DNA of 55,063 nucleotides. It comes from Microbacterium sp. 2FI (GTDB taxonomy: Bacteria > Actinomycetota > Actinomycetes > Actinomycetales > Microbacteriaceae). This document shows, piece by piece, positions 25,849 through 34,270 of this stretch. The notes beneath the pieces were generated by a model. That model did not search any database. It was not told where the DNA came from and saw only the letters and a list, made by a program, of their open reading frames with translations. Within the stretch, counting starts at the first letter, position 1; every line of letters starts with the position of its first letter. The translations under genes and the position numbers were made by a program. The stretch spans positions 1 to 55,063 of the forward strand of contig NZ_SCMR01000027.1 of the NCBI RefSeq assembly GCF_005502885.1, given 5' to 3'.

Positions 25849-26578
25849 CCAGCGCCTCGGCGAGCGTGAACGCGCCCGCGTAGAGGGCCTTGCCGACGAT
25901 CACGCCTTCGACGCCGAGGGGCACGAGGTCGCGCAGCGCCACGATGTCGTCGAGGCTCGACACGCCGCCCGAGGCGACGATCGGCTTCGGAGTGCGCGAG
26001 GTCATCTCGCGGAGGAGTTCGACGTTCGGTCCCTGGAGCGTGCCGTCCTTGGTGACGTCGGTGACGACGTAGCGGCTGCAGCCGGCCGACTCGAGGCGGT
26101 CGAGCACCGTCCAGAGGTCACCACCCTCGCGGGTCCAGCCGCGGGCGGCGAGCGTCGTGCCGCGGACGTCGAGGCCGACGGCGATGACGTCGCCGTAGCG
26201 GCCGATCACATCGGCTGCCCACTCAGGGTTCTCGAGCGCCGCGGTGCCGAGGTTGATGCGGGCGGCTCCGCTCTCGAGGGCCGCCTCGAGCGAGCGGTCG
26301 TCGCGGATGCCGCCCGAGACCTCGACCTGCACGCCCTTGACCTGCCGGATGACCTTGCGGAGCACGTTCGTGTTGCTGCCCCGGCCGAAGGCCGCATCGA
26401 GGTCGACGAGGTGGATCCACTGCGCGCCCTGGCGCGCGAAGTCGAGCGCGGCGTCGACGGGGTCGCCGTAGTTCGTCTCGGTGCCCGCCTCCCCCTGTGT
26501 CAGGCGCACAGCCTTGCCGTCGGCGACGTCGACGGCGGGCAGCAGGATCAGTTCGGGCGTAGACGCGAAATCGTTCAT
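25832..26578 (-). CDS. priA: bifunctional HisA/TrpF isomerase PriA
   Basis: The 248-residue TIM barrel isomerises ProFAR in histidine synthesis and, in actinobacteria, usually phosphoribosyl anthranilate in tryptophan synthesis as well. LLPAVDVADGKAVRLTQGEAGTETNYG opens the barrel. VEVSGGIRDD, GTAALENPEW, GLDVRGTTLAARGWT and VASGGVSSLDDI form the phosphate-binding and catalytic loops. Asp10 (in AVDVADG) and the aspartate of VTDVTKDGTLQGPN are the expected acid/base pair. The dual TrpF role is inferred from actinobacterial membership. The conserved start is at 26578. Confidence 0.92.
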   Translation of the reverse strand: MNDFASTPELILLPAVDVADGKAVRLTQGEAGTETNYGDPVDAALDFARQGAQWIHLVDLDAAFGRGSNTNVLRKVIRQVKGVQVEVSGGIRDDRSLEAALESGAARINLGTAALENPEWAADVIGRYGDVIAVGLDVRGTTLAARGWTREGGDLWTVLDRLESAGCSRYVVTDVTKDGTLQGPNVELLREMTSRTPKPIVASGGVSSLDDIVALRDLVPLGVEGVIVGKALYAGAFTLAEALDVAGH

Positions 26579-26633
26579 GGCTCCTCGTGCGGGAAGGTCT
26601 CGGAAGAGTTGCACTTCCGCAGACGGCACGAGT

Positions 26634-27299
26634 TCAGAGGGTAGCCCTGCTGAGCCCGTCGATCCAATTCGCGAGGAGTCGGATGCCGGCTTCCCCCGAT
26701 TTCTCGGGGTGGAACTGGGTCGCCGACAGCGGACCGTTCTCGACTGCCGCGAGGAACGGCTCGCCGTAGTCGCACCACGTCAGCACCGGCTGCGGGAACG
26801 GCGGCTGCACGTCGAGCAGCCACTGCCGCGCGCCGAACGAGTGAACGAAGTAGAAGCGCTCGTGCTCGATGCCGCGGAAGAGTCGCGAACCCTCGCCCGG
26901 CTCGACGGTGTTCCAGCCCATGTGCGGCAGCACCGGGGCCTCGAGCTCGGTGACGACACCGGGCCACTCCCCGAGCCCTTCGGTGTCGACGCCGCGCTCC
27001 ACGCCTCGCTCGAAGAGCACCTGCATGCCGACGCAGATGCCGAGAACGGGGCGCCCGCCCGCGAGGCGCCGGCCGATCAGCTCATCACCGCGGCTCGACC
27101 GCAGGGCCGCCATGACGGCCTGATACGCGCCGACTCCGGGAACGACGAGGCCCTCGGCTTCCAGGACGAGCGCTCGGTCGCTGGTCAATCGCGCATCCGC
27201 ACCGGCCGCATCGAGCGCCTTCACCGCGGAGTGGACGTTGCCCGAGCCGTAGTCGAGGACGGCCACGACCGGCCGGGAACCGCCGGAGCTCGAGCTCAC
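26634..27299 (-). CDS. hisH: imidazole glycerol phosphate synthase subunit HisH
   Basis: The 221-residue class I glutamine amidotransferase supplies ammonia to HisF. The nucleophile cysteine lies in PVLGICVGMQVLFE. The catalytic His-x-Glu is in ATQFHPEKSG, and VAVLDYGSGNVHSAVKAL and VVPGVGAYQAVM are typical. It starts with GTG at 27299 overlapping the hisB stop (GTGA). A 55-bp gap separates it from priA. HisF is not in the window. Confidence 0.95.
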   Translation of the reverse strand: MSSSSGGSRPVVAVLDYGSGNVHSAVKALDAAGADARLTSDRALVLEAEGLVVPGVGAYQAVMAALRSSRGDELIGRRLAGGRPVLGICVGMQVLFERGVERGVDTEGLGEWPGVVTELEAPVLPHMGWNTVEPGEGSRLFRGIEHERFYFVHSFGARQWLLDVQPPFPQPVLTWCDYGEPFLAAVENGPLSATQFHPEKSGEAGIRLLANWIDGLSRATL

Positions 27300-27916
27300 A
27301 GCGCGCCCTTGGTGCTCGGGATCCCCTCGACGAGGGGGTCGAGGGACTTCGCCTGGCGGAACGCGCGCGCGAACGCCTTGTACTCGGCCTCGGCGATGTG
27401 GTGCGGGTCGCGACCCGAGATCACGCGCACGTGCACGGTGAGCGCGGCGTTGAACGAGATCGCCTCGAAGGTGTGACGCACGAGCGAGCCGGTGAAGTGC
27501 CCGCCGATCAGGTGATGCTCGAAGCCGGCGGGTTCACCCTCGTGCACGAGGTACGGGCGCCCGCTGATGTCGACGACCGCCTGAGCGAGCGCCTCATCGA
27601 GCGGGACGAGAGCATCGCCGTACCGCGAGATGCCGGACTTGTCGCCGAGCGCCTCGCGGATCGCCTGGCCGAGCACGATCGAGATGTCTTCGACGGTGTG
27701 GTGCGCGTCGATGTCGGTGTCGCCGGAGGCGCGCACCGTGAGGTCGGTGAGCGAGTGCTTCGCGAACGCGGTGAGCATGTGGTCGAAGAAGGGGACCGTG
27801 GTGTCGATTCGGCTGCGGCCGGTGCCGTCGAGGTCGAGCTCCAACTCGACGGTGGACTCGCTCGTGGTGCGCCGGAGAGAGGCGGTGCGGCCGGGCTCGG
27901 ATCGTTCGGCGGTCAT
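27296..27916 (-). CDS. hisB: imidazoleglycerol-phosphate dehydratase
   Basis: The 206-residue monofunctional HisB lacks the phosphatase domain of enterobacterial enzymes. Metal-binding motifs are FFDHMLTAFAKHSLTDL, DAHHTVEDISIVLG, FEHHLIGGHFTGSLVRHTFEAIS and GRDPHHIAEAEYKAFARAF. It overlaps hisC and hisH by 4 bp each. Confidence 0.96.
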   Translation of the reverse strand: MTAERSEPGRTASLRRTTSESTVELELDLDGTGRSRIDTTVPFFDHMLTAFAKHSLTDLTVRASGDTDIDAHHTVEDISIVLGQAIREALGDKSGISRYGDALVPLDEALAQAVVDISGRPYLVHEGEPAGFEHHLIGGHFTGSLVRHTFEAISFNAALTVHVRVISGRDPHHIAEAEYKAFARAFRQAKSLDPLVEGIPSTKGAL

Positions 27917-28998
27917 GAGGCCGAGTCTATCGACGCGAGTGCGTCGAGGAACGCGGTCGTCTCGGCTTCGGTTCCGGCAGTCACACGCAGGTGATGAGGG
28001 ATGCCGACATCGCGGATCAGCACGCCCTCGTCGTACAGCGCCTGCCAGGTCGCCGCAGGATCATCGACGCCCCCGAAGAGCACGAAGTTCGTCCAGGACT
28101 CGTGCGGGTCGTACCCGAGCGCCTCGAGGGTCGCCGAGATGCGGTCGCGCTGTGCGACGATCTCGTCGACCATTCCGAGCATCGTCGGCGCGTGGCGCAG
28201 CGCCGCGGTCGCCGCCGCCTGAGTCAGCGCGCTCAGGTGGTAGGGCAGACGCACGAGACGGAGCGCATCGATCACGGCCGGATCCGCGGCGAGGTAGCCG
28301 ACACGCGCACCGGCGAACGCGAACGCCTTGCTCATGGTACGCGACACCACAAGGCGCTCCCGACCCGGAAGCAGCGTCAGCGCAGAGCGCTCCTCGCGCG
28401 GCGCGAACTCCTGATACGCCTCGTCGACGACGACCACGCCGCGCGATGCCTCGTAGACGGCCTCGATGACGTCGAGGCGCAGCGGGGTGCCGGTCGGGTT
28501 GTTCGGCGCGCACAGGAAGACCACGTCGGGCGACGCTTCGGCGACCTGCGCCGCCGCGCTCTCGGCACTGATCGTGTAGTCCGACTCGCGTTCGCCGGCG
28601 ACCCACGAAGCCCCCGTGCTACGGGAGAGAAGCGGGTACATCGAGTAGGTCGGGGCGAAGCCGAACGCGGTGCGTCCCGGGCCCGCGAATGCCTGCAGGA
28701 CGTGCTGGAGCACCTCGTTCGAGCCGTTCGCAGCCCAGATCTGGTCGCTCGTGAGGCCGTGACCGAGGTATCCGGCGAATCCCTCGCGAAGCGCCGTGAA
28801 CTCGCGGTCGGGATAGCGGTTGACCTCGCGCAGTGCGACTGCGATCGAGTCGAGAATGTCGTCGGCGACCTCGCTCGGAACCGGGTGCGTGTTCTCGTTG
28901 ACGTTCAGGGCGACCGGCAGTGGTGCCTGCGGTGCGCCATACGGCTTCATGCCGCGGAGATCGTCGCGAAGGGGGAGGTCGTCGAGGCCAGCGCTCAT
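27913..28998 (-). CDS. hisC: histidinol-phosphate aminotransferase
   Basis: This 361-residue class I/II PLP aminotransferase makes histidinol phosphate. LNVNENTHPVPSEV, YPDREFTALREGFAGYLG, NGSNEVLQHVLQAF, PNNPTGTP, VVVDEAYQEFAPREE and the PLP-lysine stretch VVSRTMSKAFAFAGARVGY are visible. Two ATG codons (29007 and 28998) are possible. The second is 7 nt after a TACGAT box, so I take it as a leaderless start. It heads hisC-hisB-hisH-priA-sseB. Confidence 0.93.
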   Translation of the reverse strand: MSAGLDDLPLRDDLRGMKPYGAPQAPLPVALNVNENTHPVPSEVADDILDSIAVALREVNRYPDREFTALREGFAGYLGHGLTSDQIWAANGSNEVLQHVLQAFAGPGRTAFGFAPTYSMYPLLSRSTGASWVAGERESDYTISAESAAAQVAEASPDVVFLCAPNNPTGTPLRLDVIEAVYEASRGVVVVDEAYQEFAPREERSALTLLPGRERLVVSRTMSKAFAFAGARVGYLAADPAVIDALRLVRLPYHLSALTQAAATAALRHAPTMLGMVDEIVAQRDRISATLEALGYDPHESWTNFVLFGGVDDPAATWQALYDEGVLIRDVGIPHHLRVTAGTEAETTAFLDALASIDSAS

Positions 28999-29005
28999 CC
29001 CACCC

Positions 29006-29011
29006 ATCGTA
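29006..29011 (-). promoter_or_regulatory. -10 box of the his operon (leaderless promoter)
   Basis: TACGAT on the minus strand lies 7 nt before the ATG at 28998 and overlaps the alternative ATG at 29007. This favours the inner start. Confidence 0.45.
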
Positions 29012-29074
29012 GAGGCGCGGCCGCGGTGCGATCCCTCGTCGTGCGGTGTCGCGGTGGTCGTCCCTCAGAACCGC

Positions 29075-29458
29075 TCAGGGCGCGGGAGCGTACTCCGCGG
29101 GGATGGCGAGACGCTGTCCGGCGAGAATCGCGCCACCGTCGAGGCCATTGAGACGGACGATGGCGTCCACGACGTCGCGCGGGTCGGCTGCGGGCGCGAC
29201 CTCTTCCGCGATCGACCACAGCGAGTCACCCGCACCGACCGTGACGCTCGTGAAGGACTCCTCAGCGACTCCCCCGTCACGGGACGCGAGGGCGGACCCG
29301 CCGCTGATCATCGCCAGACTCAGTGCGATGACCGCCGGCAGCGCTGCCAGCGCAGCGAGCACGCGCCGACCGCGAACCGTCAGACGCAGCCGCGTGACGT
29401 GCGCAGCCGCCGCCCGCGGTGTGGTCAGTGCCGGAGACGTGATGCCGATCGCAGTCAT
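29075..29458 (-). CDS. LysM protein divergent from lexA, candidate SOS cell-division inhibitor
   Basis: The 127-residue protein has a basic N-terminal segment, one membrane helix (about residues 33-55, VLAALAALPAVIALSLAMI) and a C-terminal LysM domain (about 70-122, VTVGAGDSLWSIAEEVAPAADPRDVVDAIVRLNGL, then LAGQRLAIP). This layout and the place next to lexA match Bacillus YneA and mycobacterial Rv2719c, SOS-induced proteins that delay cell division at the wall. The promoter TTGACA-17-TAGCTT has a LexA-box-like palindrome over its -10. A GGAGG Shine-Dalgarno sequence precedes the ATG. Division inhibition is inference. Confidence 0.75.
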   Translation of the reverse strand: MTAIGITSPALTTPRAAAAHVTRLRLTVRGRRVLAALAALPAVIALSLAMISGGSALASRDGGVAEESFTSVTVGAGDSLWSIAEEVAPAADPRDVVDAIVRLNGLDGGAILAGQRLAIPAEYAPAP

Positions 29459-29530
29459 GGGACCCTCCTCTGGTGGGGAGAGATTCGCATCCGCCGTTCG
29501 GCCGGGAACGGCGGATACGAACCTCTCTTC

Positions 29531-29561
29531 CGAAGCTATCTTCGATTCTATATGCTGTCAA
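29531..29561 (-). promoter_or_regulatory. LysM gene promoter with overlapping LexA-box-like palindrome
   Basis: On the minus strand a consensus -35 TTGACA (29556-29561), a 17-nt spacer and -10 TAGCTT (29533-29538) form a good promoter. The palindrome CGAAGATAGCTTCG (29531-29544) covers the -10. It matches the actinobacterial SOS box core CGAAC-4-GTTCG except for the innermost base of each half-site. Confidence 0.6.
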
Positions 29562-29568
29562 GCAGGTG

Positions 29569-29590
29569 ATTCGAACCCGTGTATTCGAAC
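29569..29590 (+). promoter_or_regulatory. tandem TTCGAA sites upstream of lexA
   Basis: Two TTCGAA hexamers (29570-29575 and 29584-29589) are 14 bp apart, giving CGAAC and ATTCG half-sites with a 6-bp rather than the usual 4-bp gap. It could be a degenerate LexA autoregulation site. Confidence 0.3.
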
Positions 29591-29725
29591 GCGACACGCG
29601 AGCGATTTGCTCACGCGGTGCGCCGCATCCGGATACGGTTTCGATACGAGAACCACATCACCGACCTCCGACATTCGAAGACCGCTCCCTCGCAGATGAG
29701 GGCCACACGCAGACAGGAGCCGCAC

Positions 29726-30406
29726 ATGAGCGAGTCGAGCGGGCGCGAGAAGCCCCAGACCAGACGCCGGAAGAGCCTCAGCGACAAGCAGATGGCGATC
29801 CTCGAGGTGATCCAGCGCTCCATCGCGCGGCACGGTTATCCGCCGAGCATGCGCGAGATCGGGGATGCCGTCGGCCTCAAGTCGCTCTCGAGCGTGACGC
29901 ACCAGCTCAACCAGCTCGAATTGAGCGGCTACCTGCGGCGCGACGCCGGCAAGACCCGCGCGATGGAAGTGCTCATCGACCTGCCAGGCACCGCGACCGA
30001 GAATCCGGCTGACACGGCCCCCAGCGTCGGCGATGCCGCGCTCGTGCCGCTGGTCGGCCGGATCGCCGCCGGCGTGCCGATCACCGCCGAGCAGCAGGTC
30101 GAGGAGATCTTCCCGCTCCCCCGTCAGCTCGTCGGCAAAGGGGACCTGTTCATGCTGAAGGTGGCGGGCGAGTCGATGATCGACGCCGCGATCTGCGACG
30201 GCGACTGGGTCGTCGTTCGTACGCAGCCGACGGCCGAGAACGGCGACATCGTCGCGGCGATGCTCGACGACGAGGCGACGGTGAAGACCTTCCGCCAGCG
30301 CGACGGCCACACCTGGCTGCTCCCCCGCAACTCCGCCTTCGAGCCGATCCTCGGGGACGATGCGGTCGTGCTCGGCAAGGTCGTCGCGGTGTTGCGCGCG
30401 GTCTGA
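29726..30406 (+). CDS. lexA: LexA repressor
   Basis: The 226-residue SOS repressor has an N-terminal winged helix (about residues 18-80, KQMAILEVIQRSIARHGYPPSMREIGDAVGLKSLSSVTHQLNQLE). A linker follows, then the S24 peptidase domain. The self-cleavage bond is Ala-Gly in VGRIAAGVPI, the catalytic serine is in VAGESMIDA and the catalytic lysine is in DEATVKTF. AGGAG stands just before the ATG at 29726; the frame is open further upstream but lacks support. Divergent from the LysM gene. Confidence 0.97.
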   Translation: MSESSGREKPQTRRRKSLSDKQMAILEVIQRSIARHGYPPSMREIGDAVGLKSLSSVTHQLNQLELSGYLRRDAGKTRAMEVLIDLPGTATENPADTAPSVGDAALVPLVGRIAAGVPITAEQQVEEIFPLPRQLVGKGDLFMLKVAGESMIDAAICDGDWVVVRTQPTAENGDIVAAMLDDEATVKTFRQRDGHTWLLPRNSAFEPILGDDAVVLGKVVAVLRAV

Positions 30407-30453
30407 TCGGCGATCCGAATCGCCAAATCGGTGCGCGCCGTGTCGGCATCCGA

Positions 30454-30459
30454 CAGAAT
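30454..30459 (+). promoter_or_regulatory. possible -10 of the membrane protein gene at 30466
   Basis: CAGAAT lies 6 nt before the ATG, the spacing seen at other leaderless starts, but its first base differs from TANNNT. Confidence 0.3.
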
Positions 30460-30465
30460 GGCGCC

Positions 30466-31932
30466 ATGACGGACGCCGACGCCACTGTGACCGAAGATCT
30501 GACTGAGCGCATTCGCGCACTCGAGGCCGAGAACGCCCGGCTCGCTGCGGCCGAGCCGAAGTCGGCGAAGGACCGCCCCGACGGCCCCTGGTGGCGCGCG
30601 CTCGTGTCGGCGCTCATCATCGTGATCGCCACGATCCTCGTTCCGATCTCGATCGTGACGGCGTGGGCCCGCGTTCAGCTCGTCGACGAGGAGGCGTTCG
30701 TCGCCACCCTCGCGCCGCTGGCCGCCGATCCCGCGGTCCAGGACATGATCATCGACGAGACGATGCAGGCCATCACCACGCAGGTCGACTTCGATGAGAT
30801 CACCGCGAACGTCTTCGAGGGCATTGCAGGCCTCGGCCTGCCGCCCCGGGCCGAGGACGCACTCATGCTCCTGCAGGCGCCCGCTGCGAACGGCCTGACC
30901 AGCCTCACGACCAACGCGGTCACGCGCGTGGTCGAGTCCGAGGCCTTCGTCGACGTGTGGGCCACCGCCACCCGCGCCGCCCACCGCGCGCTCACCGTCG
31001 CCGCGACCTCGGACGGCGGCGGCCTCGTCGTGCGCACGGATGACGGCGTCGGCATCCAGCTCGGCGCGATCGTCGAGCGGGTCAAGACGAACCTCGTCGA
31101 CAACGGCGTCGGCATCGCGCAGCTGATCCCGACGATCGACAAGGTCGTGATCCTCGGCGAAGGCGACAACCTCGCGATGCTCCGCACCGGATACGCCGTC
31201 GCCTCGGCCGTCGGATTCTGGCTGCCGGTGATCACCCTGGGGCTCTTCGGCCTCGGCATCCTCATCGCCCGCCGCCGCAGCACCGCCATCGTGGGGACCG
31301 GCGTCGGCTTCGCGATCGGCGCGGGATCGCTGGCGCTCGGATTCGGCGTCGGCGCCGGCGTCGTCGGCATCGTCGCGGGCGACCTCGACCTGTCGCCCGA
31401 CGGACTCGGCGTCATCTACGACCAGATGGTCGGCGCGATGGCGCAGACCGCCACGGTGCTCGCCCTGTTCGGCGTCTTCATCGCCGTCCTCGGCTGGGCG
31501 ATGGGCCGCTCGCGGACAGCAACGGGTCTGCGAGGCTCGGTCCGCAGCCTCAACGCCACCGCGCGGCGCAACCTCGCCGGCCGCGGCCTCGACACGGGCG
31601 GATTCGGCACCTGGCTCGCGCGCCAGAAGATCCTGGTGCGCACGGTCATCGCCGTGCTCGCGGTGCTGTGGCTCTTCGCGCTGCGACCGCTGTCGATCGG
31701 CGACATCATCCTCGTCGTGCTGGTGGCCTTCGCCGTCGCCTGGATCCTCGAACTGCTCCAGCGGCGCGACGACGAGGTCGTCGAAGCGACGGTCATCGAA
31801 CCCGTCGTCGTCGAGGATGCGCAGGGCGAGACCGTCGGCGACGGCGACACCCTCGTGATCGAGCCTCTCGAGACGGCGGATGCCGCGACCTCGAAGGCCG
31901 CGGCATCCACGTCGGAGGATTCCTCGCGCTGA
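30466..31932 (+). CDS. conserved actinobacterial integral membrane protein
   Basis: The 488-residue product starts with a short coiled-coil-like segment (LTERIRALEAENARLAAAE) and a membrane helix (about residues 45-68). An extracytoplasmic region of about 170 residues follows, then four or five more membrane helices (about 250-270, 280-315, 335-350 and 395-430), and an acidic C-terminal tail rich in Val, Glu and Asp. It resembles uncharacterised actinobacterial membrane proteins; I recognise no catalytic motif. It follows lexA by 59 bp on the same strand and is convergent with metE, with a single base between the stops. Function unknown. Confidence 0.7.
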   Translation: MTDADATVTEDLTERIRALEAENARLAAAEPKSAKDRPDGPWWRALVSALIIVIATILVPISIVTAWARVQLVDEEAFVATLAPLAADPAVQDMIIDETMQAITTQVDFDEITANVFEGIAGLGLPPRAEDALMLLQAPAANGLTSLTTNAVTRVVESEAFVDVWATATRAAHRALTVAATSDGGGLVVRTDDGVGIQLGAIVERVKTNLVDNGVGIAQLIPTIDKVVILGEGDNLAMLRTGYAVASAVGFWLPVITLGLFGLGILIARRRSTAIVGTGVGFAIGAGSLALGFGVGAGVVGIVAGDLDLSPDGLGVIYDQMVGAMAQTATVLALFGVFIAVLGWAMGRSRTATGLRGSVRSLNATARRNLAGRGLDTGGFGTWLARQKILVRTVIAVLAVLWLFALRPLSIGDIILVVLVAFAVAWILELLQRRDDEVVEATVIEPVVVEDAQGETVGDGDTLVIEPLETADAATSKAAASTSEDSSR

Positions 31933-31933
31933 A

Positions 31934-34270
31934 TCAGGCGGGAGCGCCCACCTTCTCCCTGATCGACCGCGTCGCGTCGATGAGGTTGCGCAGCGACTCG
32001 ACGGTCTCGTCGTAGCCGCGTGTCTTCAGGCCGCAGTCGGGGTTGACCCACACTTGGCGCAGCGGCAGCTCGGAGACCGCGCGGTCGAGCAGCTCGGCGA
32101 TCTCGTCGACGGCGGGCACGCGCGGCGAGTGGATGTCGTAGACGCCCGGGCCGACGCCATGTGCGAAGCCCGATGTCGCGATGTCGCCGATCACCTCGCC
32201 GCGACTGCGCGCGGCCTCGATCGAGGTCACGTCGGCGTCGAGCGCTGCGATCGCGTCGATCACGACGTCGAACTCGGAGTAGCAGAGGTGGGTGTGCACC
32301 TGGGTCGCCGGGGCTGCACCGGCCGTCGCGAGGCGGAACGAGCCCACCGACCACTCGAGGTACGCCGGCTGATCGGCGCGCTTGAGCGGCAGGAGCTCCC
32401 GCAGCGCCGGCTCGTCGACCTGGATGACGCCGATTCCGGCGGCCTCGAGGTCGGCGATCTCGTCGCGCAGGGCGAGAGCAACCTGATCGGCCGTCTCGCC
32501 GAGCGGCTGGTCGTCGCGTACGAACGACCACGCGAGGATGGTCACCGGCCCCGTGAGCATGCCCTTCATGGGCTTGTCGGTGAGCGACTGCGCGAACGCC
32601 GACCACGCGACCGTCATCGGCGCCGGGCGAGACACGTCGCCCCACAGGATCGAGGGGCGCGTCGCGCGCGACCCGTACGACTGCACCCAGCCGTGCTGTG
32701 TCACCGCGAACCCGTCGAGGTTCTCGGCGAAATACTGCACCATGTCGTTGCGCTCCGCCTCGCCGTGCACGAGCACGTCGAGTCCGAGGTCCTCCTGCAG
32801 CGTCACGACGCGGGCGATCTCTTCGCGGAGGAACTCCTCGTACTCGTCGGTCGAGACCTCGCCCCGGCCGTGCCGCGCACGCGCGCGGCGGATGTCGCCG
32901 GTCTGCGGGAACGACCCGATCGTGGTGGTCGGCAGCACCGGCAGCCCGAGCGCCTCGTCCTGGGCAGCGACCCGGTCGGCGTAGTCACCGCGGTCGTAGT
33001 CGGCCGCCGTGAGCGCGAGGGCGCGCGAGCGCACCGCGCCGTCGCTGACGCCCGGTGCGCTGCGACGGTCGGCGAGGGCTGCCGCCGCCTCGGCGACCTC
33101 GGCATCGATCGCCGGACGCCCCTCGGCGAGCCCGCGAGCGAGCGCCGTCACCTGCACGGTCTTCTGATCGGCGAAGGCGAGCCACGACGCCAGTCGCGGG
33201 TCGAGCGCGGTCTCGTCGGCGACGTCGTGGGGCACGTGCTGAAGCGAGGTCGAGGTTCCGGCGGAGACGGATGCCGCACCCAGGGCGGTCAGCGCGTCGA
33301 GCTTCGCCCAGGCCCCGGCGAGATCGCCGCGCCAGATGTTGCGGCCGTCGATGACGCCCGCGACGAGCGTCTTGCCCGCCAGACCCGGCGCGGGCGCGGG
33401 CTGGGACCCGCGAGTCAGGTCGATCGCGATCGCCTCGACGGGCGCCGCGGCGAGCGCGGTCCATGCCTCGGGCGACAGCTGCGCGTACCCCGACGCGACG
33501 AGGATCGCAGGCCGGTCGACTGCCGTGCCGAGAACCTCGTAGGCGCGCTCGGCAGCAGCGGCGAGTGCCTCGGGCGTCACGGGCAGGCTCTCGCTCACGA
33601 GCGCCGGCTCGTCGAGCTGCACCCAGTCGGCTCCGGCAGCGGCCAGCGACGCGAGAAGCTCGGCGTACACGGGCAGGAGGTCGTCCAGGCGGCTCAGCGG
33701 GTCGAATCCGTCGGGTGCGGCATCCGTCGCCTTGGCGAGCGCGAGGAGCGTGACCGGGCCGACCACGACGGGCCGCACCGTGAATCCCTCGGCCTTCGCC
33801 TCGGCGACCTGGCGCGCGAAGCGGTCGTGCGAGAGCGCGAACGCGGTCTCGGGGCCGATCTCGGGCACGAGGTAGTGGTAGTTCGTGTCGAACCACTTCG
33901 TCATCTCCAGCGGCGCGCTCTCGCCTTCGCCGCGCGCGGCCGTGAAGTACGCATCGAGGCCGATCGAGCCGTCCTCGCCGCGGAGCGCGGCGAAGCGCTC
34001 GGGAAGGGCGCCCACGGCGAGCGCGGCGTCGAGCACCTGGTCGTAGAACGAGAACGACTCGGGGATCGACGAGTCGTCCCGGCCGAGGCCGAGTTCGGCC
34101 AGGCGCGTGCGCGTCGCGCGGCGCAGGTCGGCGGCCGTCGCCTCGAGGGCTGCGGCGTCGGTGGCGCCGGACCAGCGCGACTCGACGGCGCGCTTGAGCT
34201 CGCGGCGCCGACCGATGCGCGGGTAGCCGAGGATCGTGCCACGGGGGAAGGCGGGGCGAGGGTCGGTCAT
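31934..34270 (-). CDS. metE: cobalamin-independent methionine synthase
   Basis: The 778-residue enzyme transfers methyl from methyltetrahydropteroyl-glutamate to homocysteine. The N-terminal barrel opens with GTILGYPRIGRRRELKRAVE. The catalytic barrel contains TTTIGSFPQT, GLDVLVHGEAERNDMVQYFAE and GPVTILAWSFVR. Zinc ligands are expected in the HTHLCYSEF and NPDCGLKTRG motifs. Length is typical. The ATG at 34270 overlaps the metF stop by 4 bp, so metF-metE form a unit that makes and uses the methyl donor. Confidence 0.96.
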   Translation of the reverse strand: MTDPRPAFPRGTILGYPRIGRRRELKRAVESRWSGATDAAALEATAADLRRATRTRLAELGLGRDDSSIPESFSFYDQVLDAALAVGALPERFAALRGEDGSIGLDAYFTAARGEGESAPLEMTKWFDTNYHYLVPEIGPETAFALSHDRFARQVAEAKAEGFTVRPVVVGPVTLLALAKATDAAPDGFDPLSRLDDLLPVYAELLASLAAAGADWVQLDEPALVSESLPVTPEALAAAAERAYEVLGTAVDRPAILVASGYAQLSPEAWTALAAAPVEAIAIDLTRGSQPAPAPGLAGKTLVAGVIDGRNIWRGDLAGAWAKLDALTALGAASVSAGTSTSLQHVPHDVADETALDPRLASWLAFADQKTVQVTALARGLAEGRPAIDAEVAEAAAALADRRSAPGVSDGAVRSRALALTAADYDRGDYADRVAAQDEALGLPVLPTTTIGSFPQTGDIRRARARHGRGEVSTDEYEEFLREEIARVVTLQEDLGLDVLVHGEAERNDMVQYFAENLDGFAVTQHGWVQSYGSRATRPSILWGDVSRPAPMTVAWSAFAQSLTDKPMKGMLTGPVTILAWSFVRDDQPLGETADQVALALRDEIADLEAAGIGVIQVDEPALRELLPLKRADQPAYLEWSVGSFRLATAGAAPATQVHTHLCYSEFDVVIDAIAALDADVTSIEAARSRGEVIGDIATSGFAHGVGPGVYDIHSPRVPAVDEIAELLDRAVSELPLRQVWVNPDCGLKTRGYDETVESLRNLIDATRSIREKVGAPA

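Noticed and set aside
29569..29590. TTCGAACCCGTGTATTCGAA as a canonical LexA box for lexA
   Set aside because: The half-sites are 6 bp apart instead of 4, so it does not fit the consensus. It is kept only as a low-confidence site.
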